NCBI GenBank assembly: GCA_015264885.1
Contig: JABZYY010000023.1
Location: 1 to 16,365, forward strand
Direction of reading: 5' to 3'
Source of the DNA: Streptococcus sp.
Lineage (GTDB): Bacteria > Bacillota > Bacilli > Lactobacillales > Aerococcaceae
DNA length: 16,365 bases
Part shown: one piece after another, positions 8,251-15,948 of the stretch
Layout: each line of letters starts with the position of its first letter
Position numbering within the stretch: position 1 is the stretch's first letter
Translations under genes and position numbers: made by a program
The notes under the pieces: generated by a model
What the model was told of the DNA's origin: nothing
Seen by the model: the letters and a program-made list of their open reading frames with translations, nothing else
Databases searched by the model: none

Positions 8251-8517
8251 ATGAAATTATCAGAAAAACAAACACAAATATTAGGGTGGATCGCAACATG
8301 TATGTCTGTGGCGATGTATGTAGCTTATATTCCGCAAATTATGAATAACTTAGCTGGACACAAAGGAGACTTCATTCAACCACTCGTTGCCGCATTAAAC
8401 TGCTCATTATGGGTATACTATGGATTATTCAAACCAGACCGTGATATTCCACTAGCAGCTGCAAACGCACCTGGTATCTTCTTTGGTCTAATCTCTGCTT
8501 TTACAGCAATTTTTTAA
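8251..8517 (+). CDS. SemiSWEET sugar transporter
   Basis: An 88-residue membrane protein with three predicted helices (about 10-30, 42-58, 67-86), the size of one PQ-loop repeat. Motifs fit bacterial SemiSWEETs: the PQ motif in YVAYIPQIMNNL on the first helix, NCSLWVYYGLF on the second, and NAPGIFFG on the third. Known SemiSWEETs dimerise to form a sugar uniporter in the cytoplasmic membrane; the sugar is not predictable here. GAAAGGAG precedes the ATG. It forms a single-gene unit with its own promoter and terminator. A Fur-like operator over the promoter is unexpected for a sugar carrier. Confidence 0.88.
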   Translation: MKLSEKQTQILGWIATCMSVAMYVAYIPQIMNNLAGHKGDFIQPLVAALNCSLWVYYGLFKPDRDIPLAAANAPGIFFGLISAFTAIF

Positions 8518-8530
8518 TCAATGATGATTC

Positions 8531-8561
8531 GCACAGCTTCATTTATGAGGCTGTGCTTTTT
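8531..8561 (+). terminator. SemiSWEET gene terminator
   Basis: GCACAGC (8531-8537) pairs with GCTGTGC (8550-8556), then five Ts. The sequence GAGGCTGTGCTTTTT is identical to that in the tadA terminator 400 bp upstream. Confidence 0.88.
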
Positions 8562-8622
8562 GATTTGATGGAGTATAATAAAGGCGATTAATATCGGTTA
8601 AAGTTAAGAAAGGAGCATTTGT

Positions 8623-9237
8623 ATGAAAAAATATATCGAGCAACTTGAGAAGGATTTTTCGCCCATCCAGAACGGGTTCAAAGAGGAAGAAAGAAGAGCC
8701 CTACAAGATTACCAAGCTTGCAAGCAAGAAGAGATAGAGCAGCTGGCACATCTCGCCTATCGGTCTGAGGTGTATCAAGTTCGAATGTACGGAGTCTTCC
8801 TATTTGGTTATTTATCTCAAAAAGAGGAAATTCTAGCCTTTATGAGAGAGGAAGTTTCCAAGGACGATAACTGGAGAGTGCAAGAAGTGTTAGCGAAGGC
8901 ATTCGACGAGTATTGTAAAAAAGTCGGCTATGAAAAAGCACTTCCCATCATAGATGAGTGGCTAACCCATCCGTATCCAAATACCAGACGAGCGGTCACA
9001 GAAGGCTTACGGATCTGGACGAGCAGACCGTATTTTAAAGAACACCCCTATGAAGCCGTCCGAAGAATTGCCGCCCTCAAAGAAGACGAAAGCGAGTATG
9101 TCCGCAAATCTGTCGGCAATGCCCTTCGAGATATTAGCAAGAAGTTCCCAGAACTCATCGAAGCAGAACTAGCAACATGGAAACTGGATGGCAAGGCAAT
9201 CAAGCAAGTCTATTCACTAGCTAGCAAATTCCTTTAA
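8623..9237 (+). CDS. AlkC/AlkD-like HEAT-repeat protein (putative DNA alkylation repair)
   Basis: A 204-residue, all-helical, soluble protein with degenerate HEAT-like repeats. The segments NTRRAVTEGLRIWTSRP (120-136) and DESEYVRKSVGNALRDISK (155-173) resemble AlkC/AlkD-superfamily glycosylases, which remove N3/N7-alkylated purines. In AlkD the active site uses Trp and Asp in a WxxxD pattern and an Arg; here W84RVQE88 and Arg122/123 could be equivalents, with Glu for Asp. Slightly shorter than typical AlkD (about 230). AAAGGAG lies 9 nt upstream of the ATG. A TATAAT at 8574-8579 may be its -10, but no good -35 is present. A CCCTC/GAGGG pairing after the stop (about 9247-9276) lacks a T-run. 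Enzyme activity is not assured; it could be a binding-only homologue. Confidence 0.7.
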   Translation: MKKYIEQLEKDFSPIQNGFKEEERRALQDYQACKQEEIEQLAHLAYRSEVYQVRMYGVFLFGYLSQKEEILAFMREEVSKDDNWRVQEVLAKAFDEYCKKVGYEKALPIIDEWLTHPYPNTRRAVTEGLRIWTSRPYFKEHPYEAVRRIAALKEDESEYVRKSVGNALRDISKKFPELIEAELATWKLDGKAIKQVYSLASKFL

Positions 9238-9283
9238 AAAGAAAATCCCCTCACTAGATAGGACGCTTAAAGAGGGTTGACGT

Positions 9284-9312
9284 TTGAATTCTCATTTTCA
9301 CAGGAGTAAAAT
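9284..9312 (+). promoter_or_regulatory. promoter of the 9357-9902 membrane protein gene
   Basis: TTGAAT (9284-9289), 17-nt spacer, TAAAAT (9307-9312). A TTGACG at 9277-9282 is too far from this -10 (24 nt). Confidence 0.5.
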
Positions 9313-9356
9313 AGAGGATGTCGTTAAAAGTTTCAAAGTGAACTGGAGGAATTCGT

Positions 9357-9902
9357 ATGTCATTTTTAGGTTATAACAAAGGAGAAACGTTAGAATTCAA
9401 CTACAAAAAGGCGTGTGGCTTATGGCTCATCGCAGTCGCATTCGTGATTGCACTCGCGACGGTTGTAGGTGGAGAACAAATCATTAATATGCAGGTCTTC
9501 AGTATCGGCTATATGGTGAGCTTCTTTTCTATCAATCTAAATAAAAAAGTCCTTCATAAGTTTTCGGATGGCCCTTCAACACCTTTCCAACGAAAAGTGT
9601 CCTTATACTCAGTAATTCTTTTATTTATCTTATTAGTGTTATTAGGAGGCCCATTCTTCAAAACAGAAAACTGGAGACTCATTTGGTTAGGCGCGCTCTT
9701 AGCAACAGGAATTCATTTCTTCCCGTACTACTTCGTTCATGGGAAATCAATGATCTTCCTAGGGTTGGCATGTGTGATCAATGCAGCGGTAGGATACCTT
9801 TCTCCTCAAAGCTCTCTCGTGACCATCGCCTATATCGATGCCTTTATTAAATTAGCCTTTGGACTTTACCTATTCTTTTTATCAAAACCATCCAAAGCAT
9901 AA
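9357..9902 (+). CDS. six-helix integral membrane protein, family not recognised
   Basis: A 181-residue protein with about six hydrophobic segments (roughly 19-38, 44-61, 81-99, 107-128, 131-149, 153-176) and short charged loops; no signal peptide, catalytic motif or nucleotide-binding motif is visible. The loop FFPYYFVHGKS between helices 4 and 5 and the early FLGYNKGE segment might be family-specific. TGGAGG precedes the ATG at good spacing. Its own promoter and a strong terminator make it a single-gene unit. I do not know its function; it could be a small uncharacterised DUF family common in Bacillota. Confidence 0.75.
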   Translation: MSFLGYNKGETLEFNYKKACGLWLIAVAFVIALATVVGGEQIINMQVFSIGYMVSFFSINLNKKVLHKFSDGPSTPFQRKVSLYSVILLFILLVLLGGPFFKTENWRLIWLGALLATGIHFFPYYFVHGKSMIFLGLACVINAAVGYLSPQSSLVTIAYIDAFIKLAFGLYLFFLSKPSKA

Positions 9903-9919
9903 ACTTATTTTAGAGAACA

Positions 9920-9951
9920 AACAGCAAATCAATCCGGTTTGCTGTTTTTTT
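9920..9951 (+). terminator. terminator of the 9357-9902 gene
   Basis: AACAGCAAA (9920-9928) pairs with TTTGCTGTT (9938-9946) and runs into a seven-base T-tract. Confidence 0.9.
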
Positions 9952-9953
9952 AT

Positions 9954-10017
9954 GGTTGATTTCTGCGGAACTTTGCGGATTTCTTCATAATAGCTGTTCC
10001 TACGAAATCAACAGACC
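9954..10017 (+). repeat. structured intergenic repeat, internally deleted copy
   Basis: GCGGATTTCTTCATAATAGCTG (9975-9996) is the 5' end of the repeat core, but both hairpins and the distal stem are gone. Flanking arms GGTTGATTTC (9954-9963) and GAAATCAAC (10004-10012) still pair, as do GGAAC and GTTCC. The GTTGATTTC arm is the same as that around copy 5, suggesting a common origin. Confidence 0.7.
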
Positions 10018-10055
10018 ATGACTTTAGTAATGTAAATGAATGACAAAAGTGCCTG

Positions 10056-10084
10056 TTGTACGACTCCTTAAAATGATTTAATAA
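10056..10084 (+). promoter_or_regulatory. promoter of the 10116-10340 gene
   Basis: TTGTAC (10056-10061), 17-nt spacer, TAATAA (10079-10084). Confidence 0.5.
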
Positions 10085-10115
10085 AGACAAGGAAAACAGT
10101 TAAGGAGCGATTCAA

Positions 10116-10340
10116 ATGAAAATCAACATCAAAAAACAAGACACAAACCAACTTACAAAAGACCTAATGGTTATAGCGCTCGTCGTCAATGCGTTAGCCC
10201 TTGTCCTTCACCTGATTCTAAACATGTTTACAGGCGTAGCGTTGATCACTGCAGTCACAAGCCATTTCATCTTTATCCTCCTCCCAATCATGTACCTAGC
10301 AGAGGATGCTAAGAAAAATAAAGAAGCCGGCAATCGGTAA
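10116..10340 (+). CDS. small two-helix membrane protein, unknown function
   Basis: A 74-residue protein with a charged, Lys-rich N-terminus (MKINIKKQ), two hydrophobic helices (about 17-38 and 42-62) and a charged tail (EDAKKNKEAGNR). AAGGAG lies 9 nt upstream of the ATG, and a promoter and terminator enclose it, so it is probably expressed. No family recognised; the lack of a cleavage site and the two-helix hairpin fit a small membrane-embedded accessory protein. Confidence 0.65.
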   Translation: MKINIKKQDTNQLTKDLMVIALVVNALALVLHLILNMFTGVALITAVTSHFIFILLPIMYLAEDAKKNKEAGNR

Positions 10341-10357
10341 GCGCAAGCGAACATCTT

Positions 10358-10392
10358 AGATAGTTTTTCCTTCTGGAGAGACTATCTTTTTT
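10358..10392 (+). terminator. terminator of the 10116-10340 gene
   Basis: AGATAGT (10358-10364) pairs with ACTATCT (10381-10387), followed by a T-run. Confidence 0.85.
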
Positions 10393-10525
10393 AGTGTCTC
10401 TTTTGCCATCCTCGGTACGGTTTTATGTTAGAAAACAAAGCAGATTCGCTTGAAAAAGAAACACCACATAGCAAAGTACGAACTCCCATCGTTGGCGGTA
10501 GGGAGCAGACATATTATTTCTTCAC
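10393..10525. other. intergenic DNA without an assigned feature
   Basis: Start of a 550-nt gene-free gap. A 67-codon frame from 10425 runs into repeat copy 5 and has no convincing RBS. Nothing else was seen before the repeat. Confidence 0.5.
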
Positions 10526-10546
10526 GTTGATTTCGGAGAAGCTTGC

Positions 10547-10697
10547 GGATTTTATAATCGCAGTAACGGGGAATCGCATCGAATGTGAATTACGAGAAGT
10601 AAGGACTGGTCCTGTACTTCTCGTTTGAAGCTTCGAAGGTGAGAGACTCATGGAGGCTCGAACCGGTGCCCTGTAACAGCGATTATGAAAATAATCC
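10547..10697 (-). repeat. structured intergenic repeat, copy 5 (inverted)
   Basis: On the minus strand: TTGCGGAT, TTTTC internal loop, ATAATCGC stem, GCA/TGC closing stem with a GAT bulge, CCGG linker, arm 2 TCGAA/TTCGA with TTCAAA / TAATTC loop, and inner stem CGAGAAGTA / TACTTCTCG. Hairpin 1 is divergent: GAGCCT is kept but the loop is enlarged and the stem weak. Outer arms extend to GTTGATTTC (10526-10534) and GAAATCAAC (10711-10719). Confidence 0.8.
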
Positions 10698-10719
10698 GCA
10701 AGCATTCGAAGAAATCAAC

Positions 10720-10860
10720 ACCCGCAAGGGTGCGCTTTTAAGAAGAAAGAATTATGTATGGAGCACTCCCTAAATCCTACCACCAACCCCCATTGGATAG
10801 CCCCATCCGCACTCTTGCTATGGAGCGGTTTTGTTAATTTCTTTTTCAAGCAAAATCTGC
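10720..10860. other. intergenic DNA with weak hairpins
   Basis: A CACCC-GCAA-GGGTG hairpin followed by CGCTTTT lies at about 10719-10738, and a weaker CCGCACTC / GAGCGG hairpin ending in TTTT lies near 10808-10836. Either could be a weak terminator protecting the SRP RNA promoter from upstream transcription. No reading frame seen. Confidence 0.4.
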
Positions 10861-10889
10861 TTGCTTTTCGAGGAGAAGTTTTGTATAAT
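10861..10889 (+). promoter_or_regulatory. SRP RNA promoter
   Basis: TTGCTT (10861-10866), 17-nt spacer, perfect TATAAT (10884-10889); the RNA begins a few bases downstream. Confidence 0.85.
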
Positions 10890-10890
10890 A

Positions 10891-10990
10891 GTACGTGCCG
10901 TTAGGCCGTATGGCAATAGCGAACTTATGAATCGAGTCAGGTCCGGAAGGAAGCAGCTATAAGTAACGTTCGCTATGTGCTGTATGTACA
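10891..10990 (+). ncRNA. ffs: signal recognition particle RNA, small type
   Basis: The conserved domain IV tip GTCAGGTCCGGAAGGAAGCA (10936-10957 region) with its GGAA tetraloop and asymmetric loop binds the Ffh M domain. Flanking helices pair: ATAGCGAAC with GTTCGCTAT, and GTACGTG at the 5' end with TATGTAC at the 3' end using wobbles. About 95-100 nt in length, the short 4.5S-like form without an Alu domain, unlike the roughly 270-nt Bacillus subtilis RNA. Ends are set from the terminal pairing and promoter and are approximate. Acts in co-translational targeting of membrane proteins. Confidence 0.95.
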
Positions 10991-11002
10991 TAGAAGAAGA
11001 AT

Positions 11003-11032
11003 CAGGCTGGACCAACGGTTCAGCCTGTTTTT
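11003..11032 (+). terminator. SRP RNA terminator
   Basis: CAGGCTG-GACC pairs with GGTT-CAGCCTG around an AAC loop, then TTTTT. Confidence 0.88.
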
Positions 11033-11067
11033 ATGAAAAGAGTATCCAGTGGAGGGAGAATAGTCGC

Positions 11068-13212
11068 ATGAAAAATCAGAGTTTCCAAGAAGAAGTGCAG
11101 CACTTAGAAATCGTGCAGGACTTAATGGAACAAAAAGTGGCGATCGAGAAAAACCGATTGCAAGAACGCGACCTGGATATCGCTAGACAAGATACCATTC
11201 AGTATGGAATCCAACAATTAGAAAACCAATTGGAATCTCCATACTTTGGAAGAATTGACGTTCAATTTGAAAAAGATGAGAGAGTTGAGAAGATGTATAT
11301 CGGACCTGCAACTTTCTTTGACGAAGACGACAATGTGCAAGTGTATGACTGGCGTGCTCCAATCGCAAGCCTATTTTACGAAGGAACATTAGGAGAGCTT
11401 CAATACGAAACACCAAATGGCTTCGAGAAAGCTCAGGCCTTCTTAAAACGCGATATCGTCATCCGTAAGGGTGAATTAAAATCTGTTTATGACATTGAAA
11501 ATGAAGAATCATTATTGATGGATGCCTTAAGCGCACCAACAAACCGTGACGGACACCTAGAAGGAATCACGGCGACGATTCAAAAAGAACAAAATGAAAT
11601 TATTCGTTTAAATCCAAAAGACTGGTTCATCGTGAATGGGTGTGCCGGAAGTGGGAAGACAACGATTTTACTACAACGCATTGCGTACTTGATGTACCAA
11701 GCAAAAGACAAGCGTATGAGCGATATGCTTCTGTTGTCGCGTAACCAATTATTTGCCAAATACGTTTCACACGTAATCCCAAGCTTAACGGGAAGTGAAT
11801 TGTACCAACAAACATTAGCGCAACATACCATCGAGCTTTATCGCAAAATGTATTTGCATAAAACAACAGCGCTTAGCCAAGTGCCAACGCGCAAAGTGTA
11901 TTTAACAGACAGCGAATGGATTGCGCTTGTACACCGTAATATCGAAGGCTTATCTGCGAAAGATTTGCCATACCGTGCCATCGGAATTAAAGGGCAAGCC
12001 GTATTTACGATGAAAGACTATCAAAAACTCGTCGAAAGCGTGAATACAGCGCTACCGTTGCAACAACAATTAACGCAAATGCAAACGGTGCTCGAGCGTA
12101 CGTTGAAACGTCGTCTCACGAAGTTCTTTATGTCTGAAAAGGCAAAAGCGGTCTATGAATCAATGAACGCGATGCAAATCGAAGTGTTGATGAAAGACGT
12201 GGAGACAAAGAGCGAGACAGAGTACTACCAAGCGCTTGGACAAAAAGTGTTCGAGAAGGAAGTACAAGAAGTAACGCAACAAGTGGAAATGTTCGCATTC
12301 GTGGATATTGCCGCACTTGTGGCGAAATGGATGCCCGAAGCGAAAGCCCGTCGCCAAGAACTTGGTAAGACGGACAACGCGCCACTTCCATTGAAGAAGA
12401 TTGAAGGCAGCCGCATGCAAGTCACTGCAGAAGGAATCCGTCTGTTGCAATATGTCGCAACACGCGTGACACCAGTTCGTGACTACACAGGCTTCAGCCA
12501 CCTCTTCATCGACGAAGTGCAAGACGTGTCACTCTTATGGCTTGGAACCTTATCCAACTATTATTTCCGTGCGAAATTCACGGTAGTGGGAGATACCTTC
12601 CAATCGTTCTCAACGGCTACAACGATTTTCACATTGGAAAAACGACATCCAGAACTCGTGGACTTGATTTTTGCAAACCGCACGTTAACGCACCGCAACT
12701 TAGCAATCAGTTACCGTTGTACGGCGCAAATTTCACGTTTTGCAAATGGCATTCTAAATTGGCCACTTGATAAAAATGTGTTCCCACGTTCAGGGGCAGA
12801 AGTAGCGGTATACTTAGAACAAGAAGATCAAGAAATGGCACGCTTAAACACGTTACTGGAAGAAAGTCCAAAAGGCTACCATACGACAGCGATTCTTTGC
12901 CGTACGATGGATGAGGCCAAAGCGTTGTACCAACAGCTCGACCAAGATGACATTGCGCTTCTGGAAGATAGCAGCGAGTCACTGGGCAGCCGCTTCGTGT
13001 TAACGACGATTCAAGTCGCTAAAGGGATGGAGTTCGACGAAGTCATCATTTGGAACGCGACAGACGAAGCGTACCATACGATGAAAGAACAAATGATGCT
13101 GTACACCACATGTACACGTGCAAAACACCAGCTCTCACTCATCACTCAAGCAGGTAAAGAGAGCCGCTTTATCAAGAATTCGAAAGCACCGATGAAGCGA
13201 ATCGGGCAGTAG
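11068..13212 (+). CDS. helD: HelD-type RNA polymerase recycling ATPase (UvrD/Rep-like superfamily 1)
   Basis: A 714-residue SF1 motor that in Bacillus subtilis releases stalled RNA polymerase from DNA. The N-terminal coiled coil (about 1-60) corresponds to the arm that enters the secondary channel, and YDWRAPIASLFYE (93-105) is conserved in the family. Walker A is GCAGSGKTT (191-199); later motifs are FIDEVQD (Walker B), GDTFQSFS, the SYRCT segment, TTIQVAKGMEFDEV and YTTCTRAKH. The open frame extends back to 10975 through the SRP RNA and its terminator, so I chose the ATG at 11068, preceded by GGAGGGAG. No promoter was found between the SRP RNA terminator and this gene; read-through from the SRP RNA is possible. 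The gene stands between the SRP RNA and dnaX, which are adjacent in Bacillus. Confidence 0.92.
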   Translation: MKNQSFQEEVQHLEIVQDLMEQKVAIEKNRLQERDLDIARQDTIQYGIQQLENQLESPYFGRIDVQFEKDERVEKMYIGPATFFDEDDNVQVYDWRAPIASLFYEGTLGELQYETPNGFEKAQAFLKRDIVIRKGELKSVYDIENEESLLMDALSAPTNRDGHLEGITATIQKEQNEIIRLNPKDWFIVNGCAGSGKTTILLQRIAYLMYQAKDKRMSDMLLLSRNQLFAKYVSHVIPSLTGSELYQQTLAQHTIELYRKMYLHKTTALSQVPTRKVYLTDSEWIALVHRNIEGLSAKDLPYRAIGIKGQAVFTMKDYQKLVESVNTALPLQQQLTQMQTVLERTLKRRLTKFFMSEKAKAVYESMNAMQIEVLMKDVETKSETEYYQALGQKVFEKEVQEVTQQVEMFAFVDIAALVAKWMPEAKARRQELGKTDNAPLPLKKIEGSRMQVTAEGIRLLQYVATRVTPVRDYTGFSHLFIDEVQDVSLLWLGTLSNYYFRAKFTVVGDTFQSFSTATTIFTLEKRHPELVDLIFANRTLTHRNLAISYRCTAQISRFANGILNWPLDKNVFPRSGAEVAVYLEQEDQEMARLNTLLEESPKGYHTTAILCRTMDEAKALYQQLDQDDIALLEDSSESLGSRFVLTTIQVAKGMEFDEVIIWNATDEAYHTMKEQMMLYTTCTRAKHQLSLITQAGKESRFIKNSKAPMKRIGQ

Positions 13213-13274
13213 AATTTTTAGCAAATCTATACTAGAATAGAACTGTAAAATTTTGAAAAAGGCAGGGAAGTAAA

Positions 13275-14999
13275 ATGGCTTATCAAGCATTATATCGAAA
13301 ATGGCGTCCTCAAACGTTCGATGATATGGTCGGGCAAAGTGCGGTCACGCATACATTGAAGAACGCGATTAGCAATCACAAAACGAGTCATGCTTACTTA
13401 TTTACAGGACCTCGTGGGACAGGAAAAACGAGTGCCGCGAAGGTGTTTGCAAAGGCCATTAACTGTCCAAATCAAACAAACGGTGAACCGTGTAACGAAT
13501 GTGAGATCTGTAAAGGAATCACGAACGGAACAATTGGCGATGTCATCGAAATCGATGCTGCCAGCAACAATGGTGTCGAAGAAATCCGTGATATTCGTGA
13601 CAAGGCGCGTTATGCACCAACGCAAGCCGAATACAAAATTTATATTATCGACGAAGTGCATATGCTCTCAACAGGAGCATTCAACGCACTGTTAAAAACC
13701 TTAGAAGAACCGCCTCAAAAGGTCATCTTCATTCTCGCAACGACGGAACCGCATAAGATTCCAGCGACGATTATCTCGCGTACGCAACGTTTTGACTTTA
13801 GACGTATTACGTCGCAAGAAATTATCGACCGCTTGGCGTATATCTTAGGCCAAGAAGGAATCGAATACGAAGCGGATGCCTTAAGCGTGGTGGCAAGATG
13901 TGCCAACGGTGGTATGCGTGACGCCTTGAGTTTACTCGACCAGATGATTTCATTTGGCGACGGCAAGGTGACGCTAGAGGAAGCGATTCAAGTGTCGGGA
14001 AGTCTGACAGACGATTTGATGATTGATTTCGTGAAAGACTTACAAGAAACAAAGGCTGAAGAAGCCCTTGAAAAATTACAACAGCTCTTCAAAATCGGGA
14101 AAGAAGCTAGCCGCCTAGTAGAAGAATGGTTGGAATTTGCTAGAGACCTCCTCATCGCGAAACAAAGTGGCGAGGCAATCGGTCGTAGCGAGCGATTCCT
14201 TCAATTCAAAGACGAAGTGGAACCGGAATTCTTATACCGTTTTGTAGAGGCGTTAAATCAAACGCAACAAGAAATGCGCTTCACGACAAAACCAACGATT
14301 TCGCTGGAAGTGTTGACGATTAAAATGGCGCAACCGTACACATTGACGCCAAGAACCAGTTCTGGTGCACCAGCGTTGCCAAGTAGCGAAGAAGTGCAAC
14401 AGTTGCAACAACAAATCGCGCAAATGCAGCAGCAAATGAACGCGTTGTTGCAAGGTGGCGCACCTCAAGCACAACAGGCACCAAAAGCACAGGCGCCAAG
14501 ACCAACGCGTGCGGCCTTTAAGCCAAATACGACGGCCATCCAAAAGATCTTGACGGAAGCGACTCGCGAAGACTTGTTGAAGGTACGCGACTTATGGGGT
14601 GACTTACTCAGTTGCTTGAACCCGCAAGAACAAGCGCTGTTGAGCCAATCAACGGTGAACGCGGCGGGGCCAAATGGATTCGTCCTCGGATTTGCGTACG
14701 ACCACTTGTGTGACATTTCAGAAACAAGACCAGGATTCCGTGAGCTCATCCAAGAACATCTGGAACGCCTCGGTGGCTACAGTGGAACGTTCGTGGCAGT
14801 GACACAACATCAATGGCCACAAATTCGTGCGGATTTCTTACAAGAACGCAAGAAGAACCAAGAAGAGGAAGCTGTTTCCATCGTGACGGAAGAACCGGCC
14901 GTGGAAGATTCCCTCACACCAGAACAACAAGCATTTGAACAAAAAGTAAACGACACGATTGAACTCTTCGGGGAAGACATCGTGCAAATCGAAGAATAG
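13275..14999 (+). CDS. dnaX: DNA polymerase III subunit gamma/tau
   Basis: Clamp-loader ATPase of the replicase; 574 residues. Domain I has Walker [10 protein letters not shown] (45-53), a zinc module (Cys64, Cys73, Cys76, Cys79), Walker B YIIDEVH (123-129), and the arginine finger in SRTQRFDF (Arg169). The usual SRC motif reads SRT here, as in some other Lactobacillales. A Gln-rich and Ala/Pro-rich linker (about 375-415) precedes the tau-like C-terminal region that contacts the polymerase. I looked for a slippery A-run that would yield a shorter gamma form and saw none. AGGGAAG precedes the ATG. First gene of dnaX-ybaB-recR; ybaB starts 17 nt after the stop. Confidence 0.97.
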   Translation: MAYQALYRKWRPQTFDDMVGQSAVTHTLKNAISNHKTSHAYLFTGPRGTGKTSAAKVFAKAINCPNQTNGEPCNECEICKGITNGTIGDVIEIDAASNNGVEEIRDIRDKARYAPTQAEYKIYIIDEVHMLSTGAFNALLKTLEEPPQKVIFILATTEPHKIPATIISRTQRFDFRRITSQEIIDRLAYILGQEGIEYEADALSVVARCANGGMRDALSLLDQMISFGDGKVTLEEAIQVSGSLTDDLMIDFVKDLQETKAEEALEKLQQLFKIGKEASRLVEEWLEFARDLLIAKQSGEAIGRSERFLQFKDEVEPEFLYRFVEALNQTQQEMRFTTKPTISLEVLTIKMAQPYTLTPRTSSGAPALPSSEEVQQLQQQIAQMQQQMNALLQGGAPQAQQAPKAQAPRPTRAAFKPNTTAIQKILTEATREDLLKVRDLWGDLLSCLNPQEQALLSQSTVNAAGPNGFVLGFAYDHLCDISETRPGFRELIQEHLERLGGYSGTFVAVTQHQWPQIRADFLQERKKNQEEEAVSIVTEEPAVEDSLTPEQQAFEQKVNDTIELFGEDIVQIEE

Positions 15000-15016
15000 A
15001 GACGGAGGAATTAAAT

Positions 15017-15334
15017 ATGCGTGGAATGGGAAATATGCAAGGCATGATGAAACAAATGCAAAAATTGCAAAAACAAATGGCGCAAGCTCAAGAAGAATTA
15101 AACCAAACAGAATACACAGGAACTTCTCAAAGTGATTTAGTAAAAGTGACTGTAAACGGAAAACGCCAAGTCTTAAACGTGGAAATCAAACCAGAAGCGG
15201 TGGATCCAGACGATGTAGAATTATTACAAGACTTAGTGTTAATGGCGACAAACGATGCGTTAACGCAAGCAGAAAAAGCCAACGACCAAACAATGGGTCA
15301 ATTCACAAAAGGATTAAACATCCCAGGATTCTAA
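15017..15334 (+). CDS. YbaB/EbfC family nucleoid-associated protein
   Basis: A 105-residue DNA-binding protein that forms tweezer-like dimers. The N-terminus is Met/Gln-rich and helical ([20 protein letters not shown]), followed by the conserved core with [14 protein letters not shown] and a C-terminal helix ending in GLNIPGF. GGAGG lies 8 nt upstream. Its place between dnaX and recR is the standard bacterial arrangement. Its exact role in repair or nucleoid structure is not settled for the family. Confidence 0.96.
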   Translation: MRGMGNMQGMMKQMQKLQKQMAQAQEELNQTEYTGTSQSDLVKVTVNGKRQVLNVEIKPEAVDPDDVELLQDLVLMATNDALTQAEKANDQTMGQFTKGLNIPGF

Positions 15335-15351
15335 TTGATGGAGGTTTGAGC

Positions 15352-15948
15352 ATGCATTATCCAGAACCGATTGCACGATTGATGGATAGCTTTATGAAGC
15401 TGCCGGGAATTGGTGCGAAGACGGCTGCACGACTTGCCTTCTTCTGCATGGATATGCGTGAAGAAGACGTCTTAAATTTTGCGAATTCGCTCATCAGCTG
15501 CAAGCGTGACCTACATATGTGTTCCGTTTGTGGAAATGTGACGCAGGAAGATCCGTGCGAAATTTGTGCGGATACTACGCGTGACCGTACGAAGATTCTT
15601 GTGGTGGAAGACGCCCGAGATGTGATGAGTATGGAGCGGATGAAGGAATATAAAGGGCTCTATCATGTGCTTCACGGGGTATTGTCTCCGTTGGAAGGGA
15701 CGGGGCCGGATGATATTAATATTACTTCGCTGATTACGAGGTTGCAGGACCCGGAAGTCCAGGAGGTTATCATCGCGACTAATGCGACAGCGGAAGGTGA
15801 AGCGACTGCCATGTACTTGTCACGTCTCATCAAGCCAGCTGGTATTAAAGTAACGCGTCTGGCTCATGGGCTAGCGGTCGGCAGCGACATCGAATACGCA
15901 GACGAAATGACTCTCTTCCGTGCCATCGAAGGACGAAGAGAACTATAA
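15352..15948 (+). CDS. recR: recombination mediator RecR
   Basis: Works with RecO (and RecF) to load RecA onto SSB-coated single-stranded DNA at gaps. The 198 residues match the family. In order: helix-hairpin-helix [11 protein letters not shown] (17-27), four-cysteine zinc finger (Cys57, Cys60, Cys69, Cys72), Toprim domain starting VVEDARD (84-90), and the C-terminal Walker-B-like segment. I chose the ATG at 15352, 7 nt after GGAGG; an in-frame TTG at 15346 is too close to that RBS. It is the last gene of the dnaX operon, and its stop codon is the first part of the terminator arm. Confidence 0.97.
   Translation: MHYPEPIARLMDSFMKLPGIGAKTAARLAFFCMDMREEDVLNFANSLISCKRDLHMCSVCGNVTQEDPCEICADTTRDRTKILVVEDARDVMSMERMKEYKGLYHVLHGVLSPLEGTGPDDINITSLITRLQDPEVQEVIIATNATAEGEATAMYLSRLIKPAGIKVTRLAHGLAVGSDIEYADEMTLFRAIEGRREL

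Noticed and set aside
10425..10628. 67-codon frame (plus)
   Set aside because: Overlaps repeat copy 5, where stem pairing rather than codons explains the sequence; no convincing RBS.
10975..11067. N-terminal extension of the helD frame
   Set aside because: It would be translated from inside the SRP RNA and through its terminator; a good RBS and ATG exist at 11068.
13275..14999. Programmed frameshift in dnaX for a gamma form
   Set aside because: No A6-7 slippery tract followed by a stem-loop was found.
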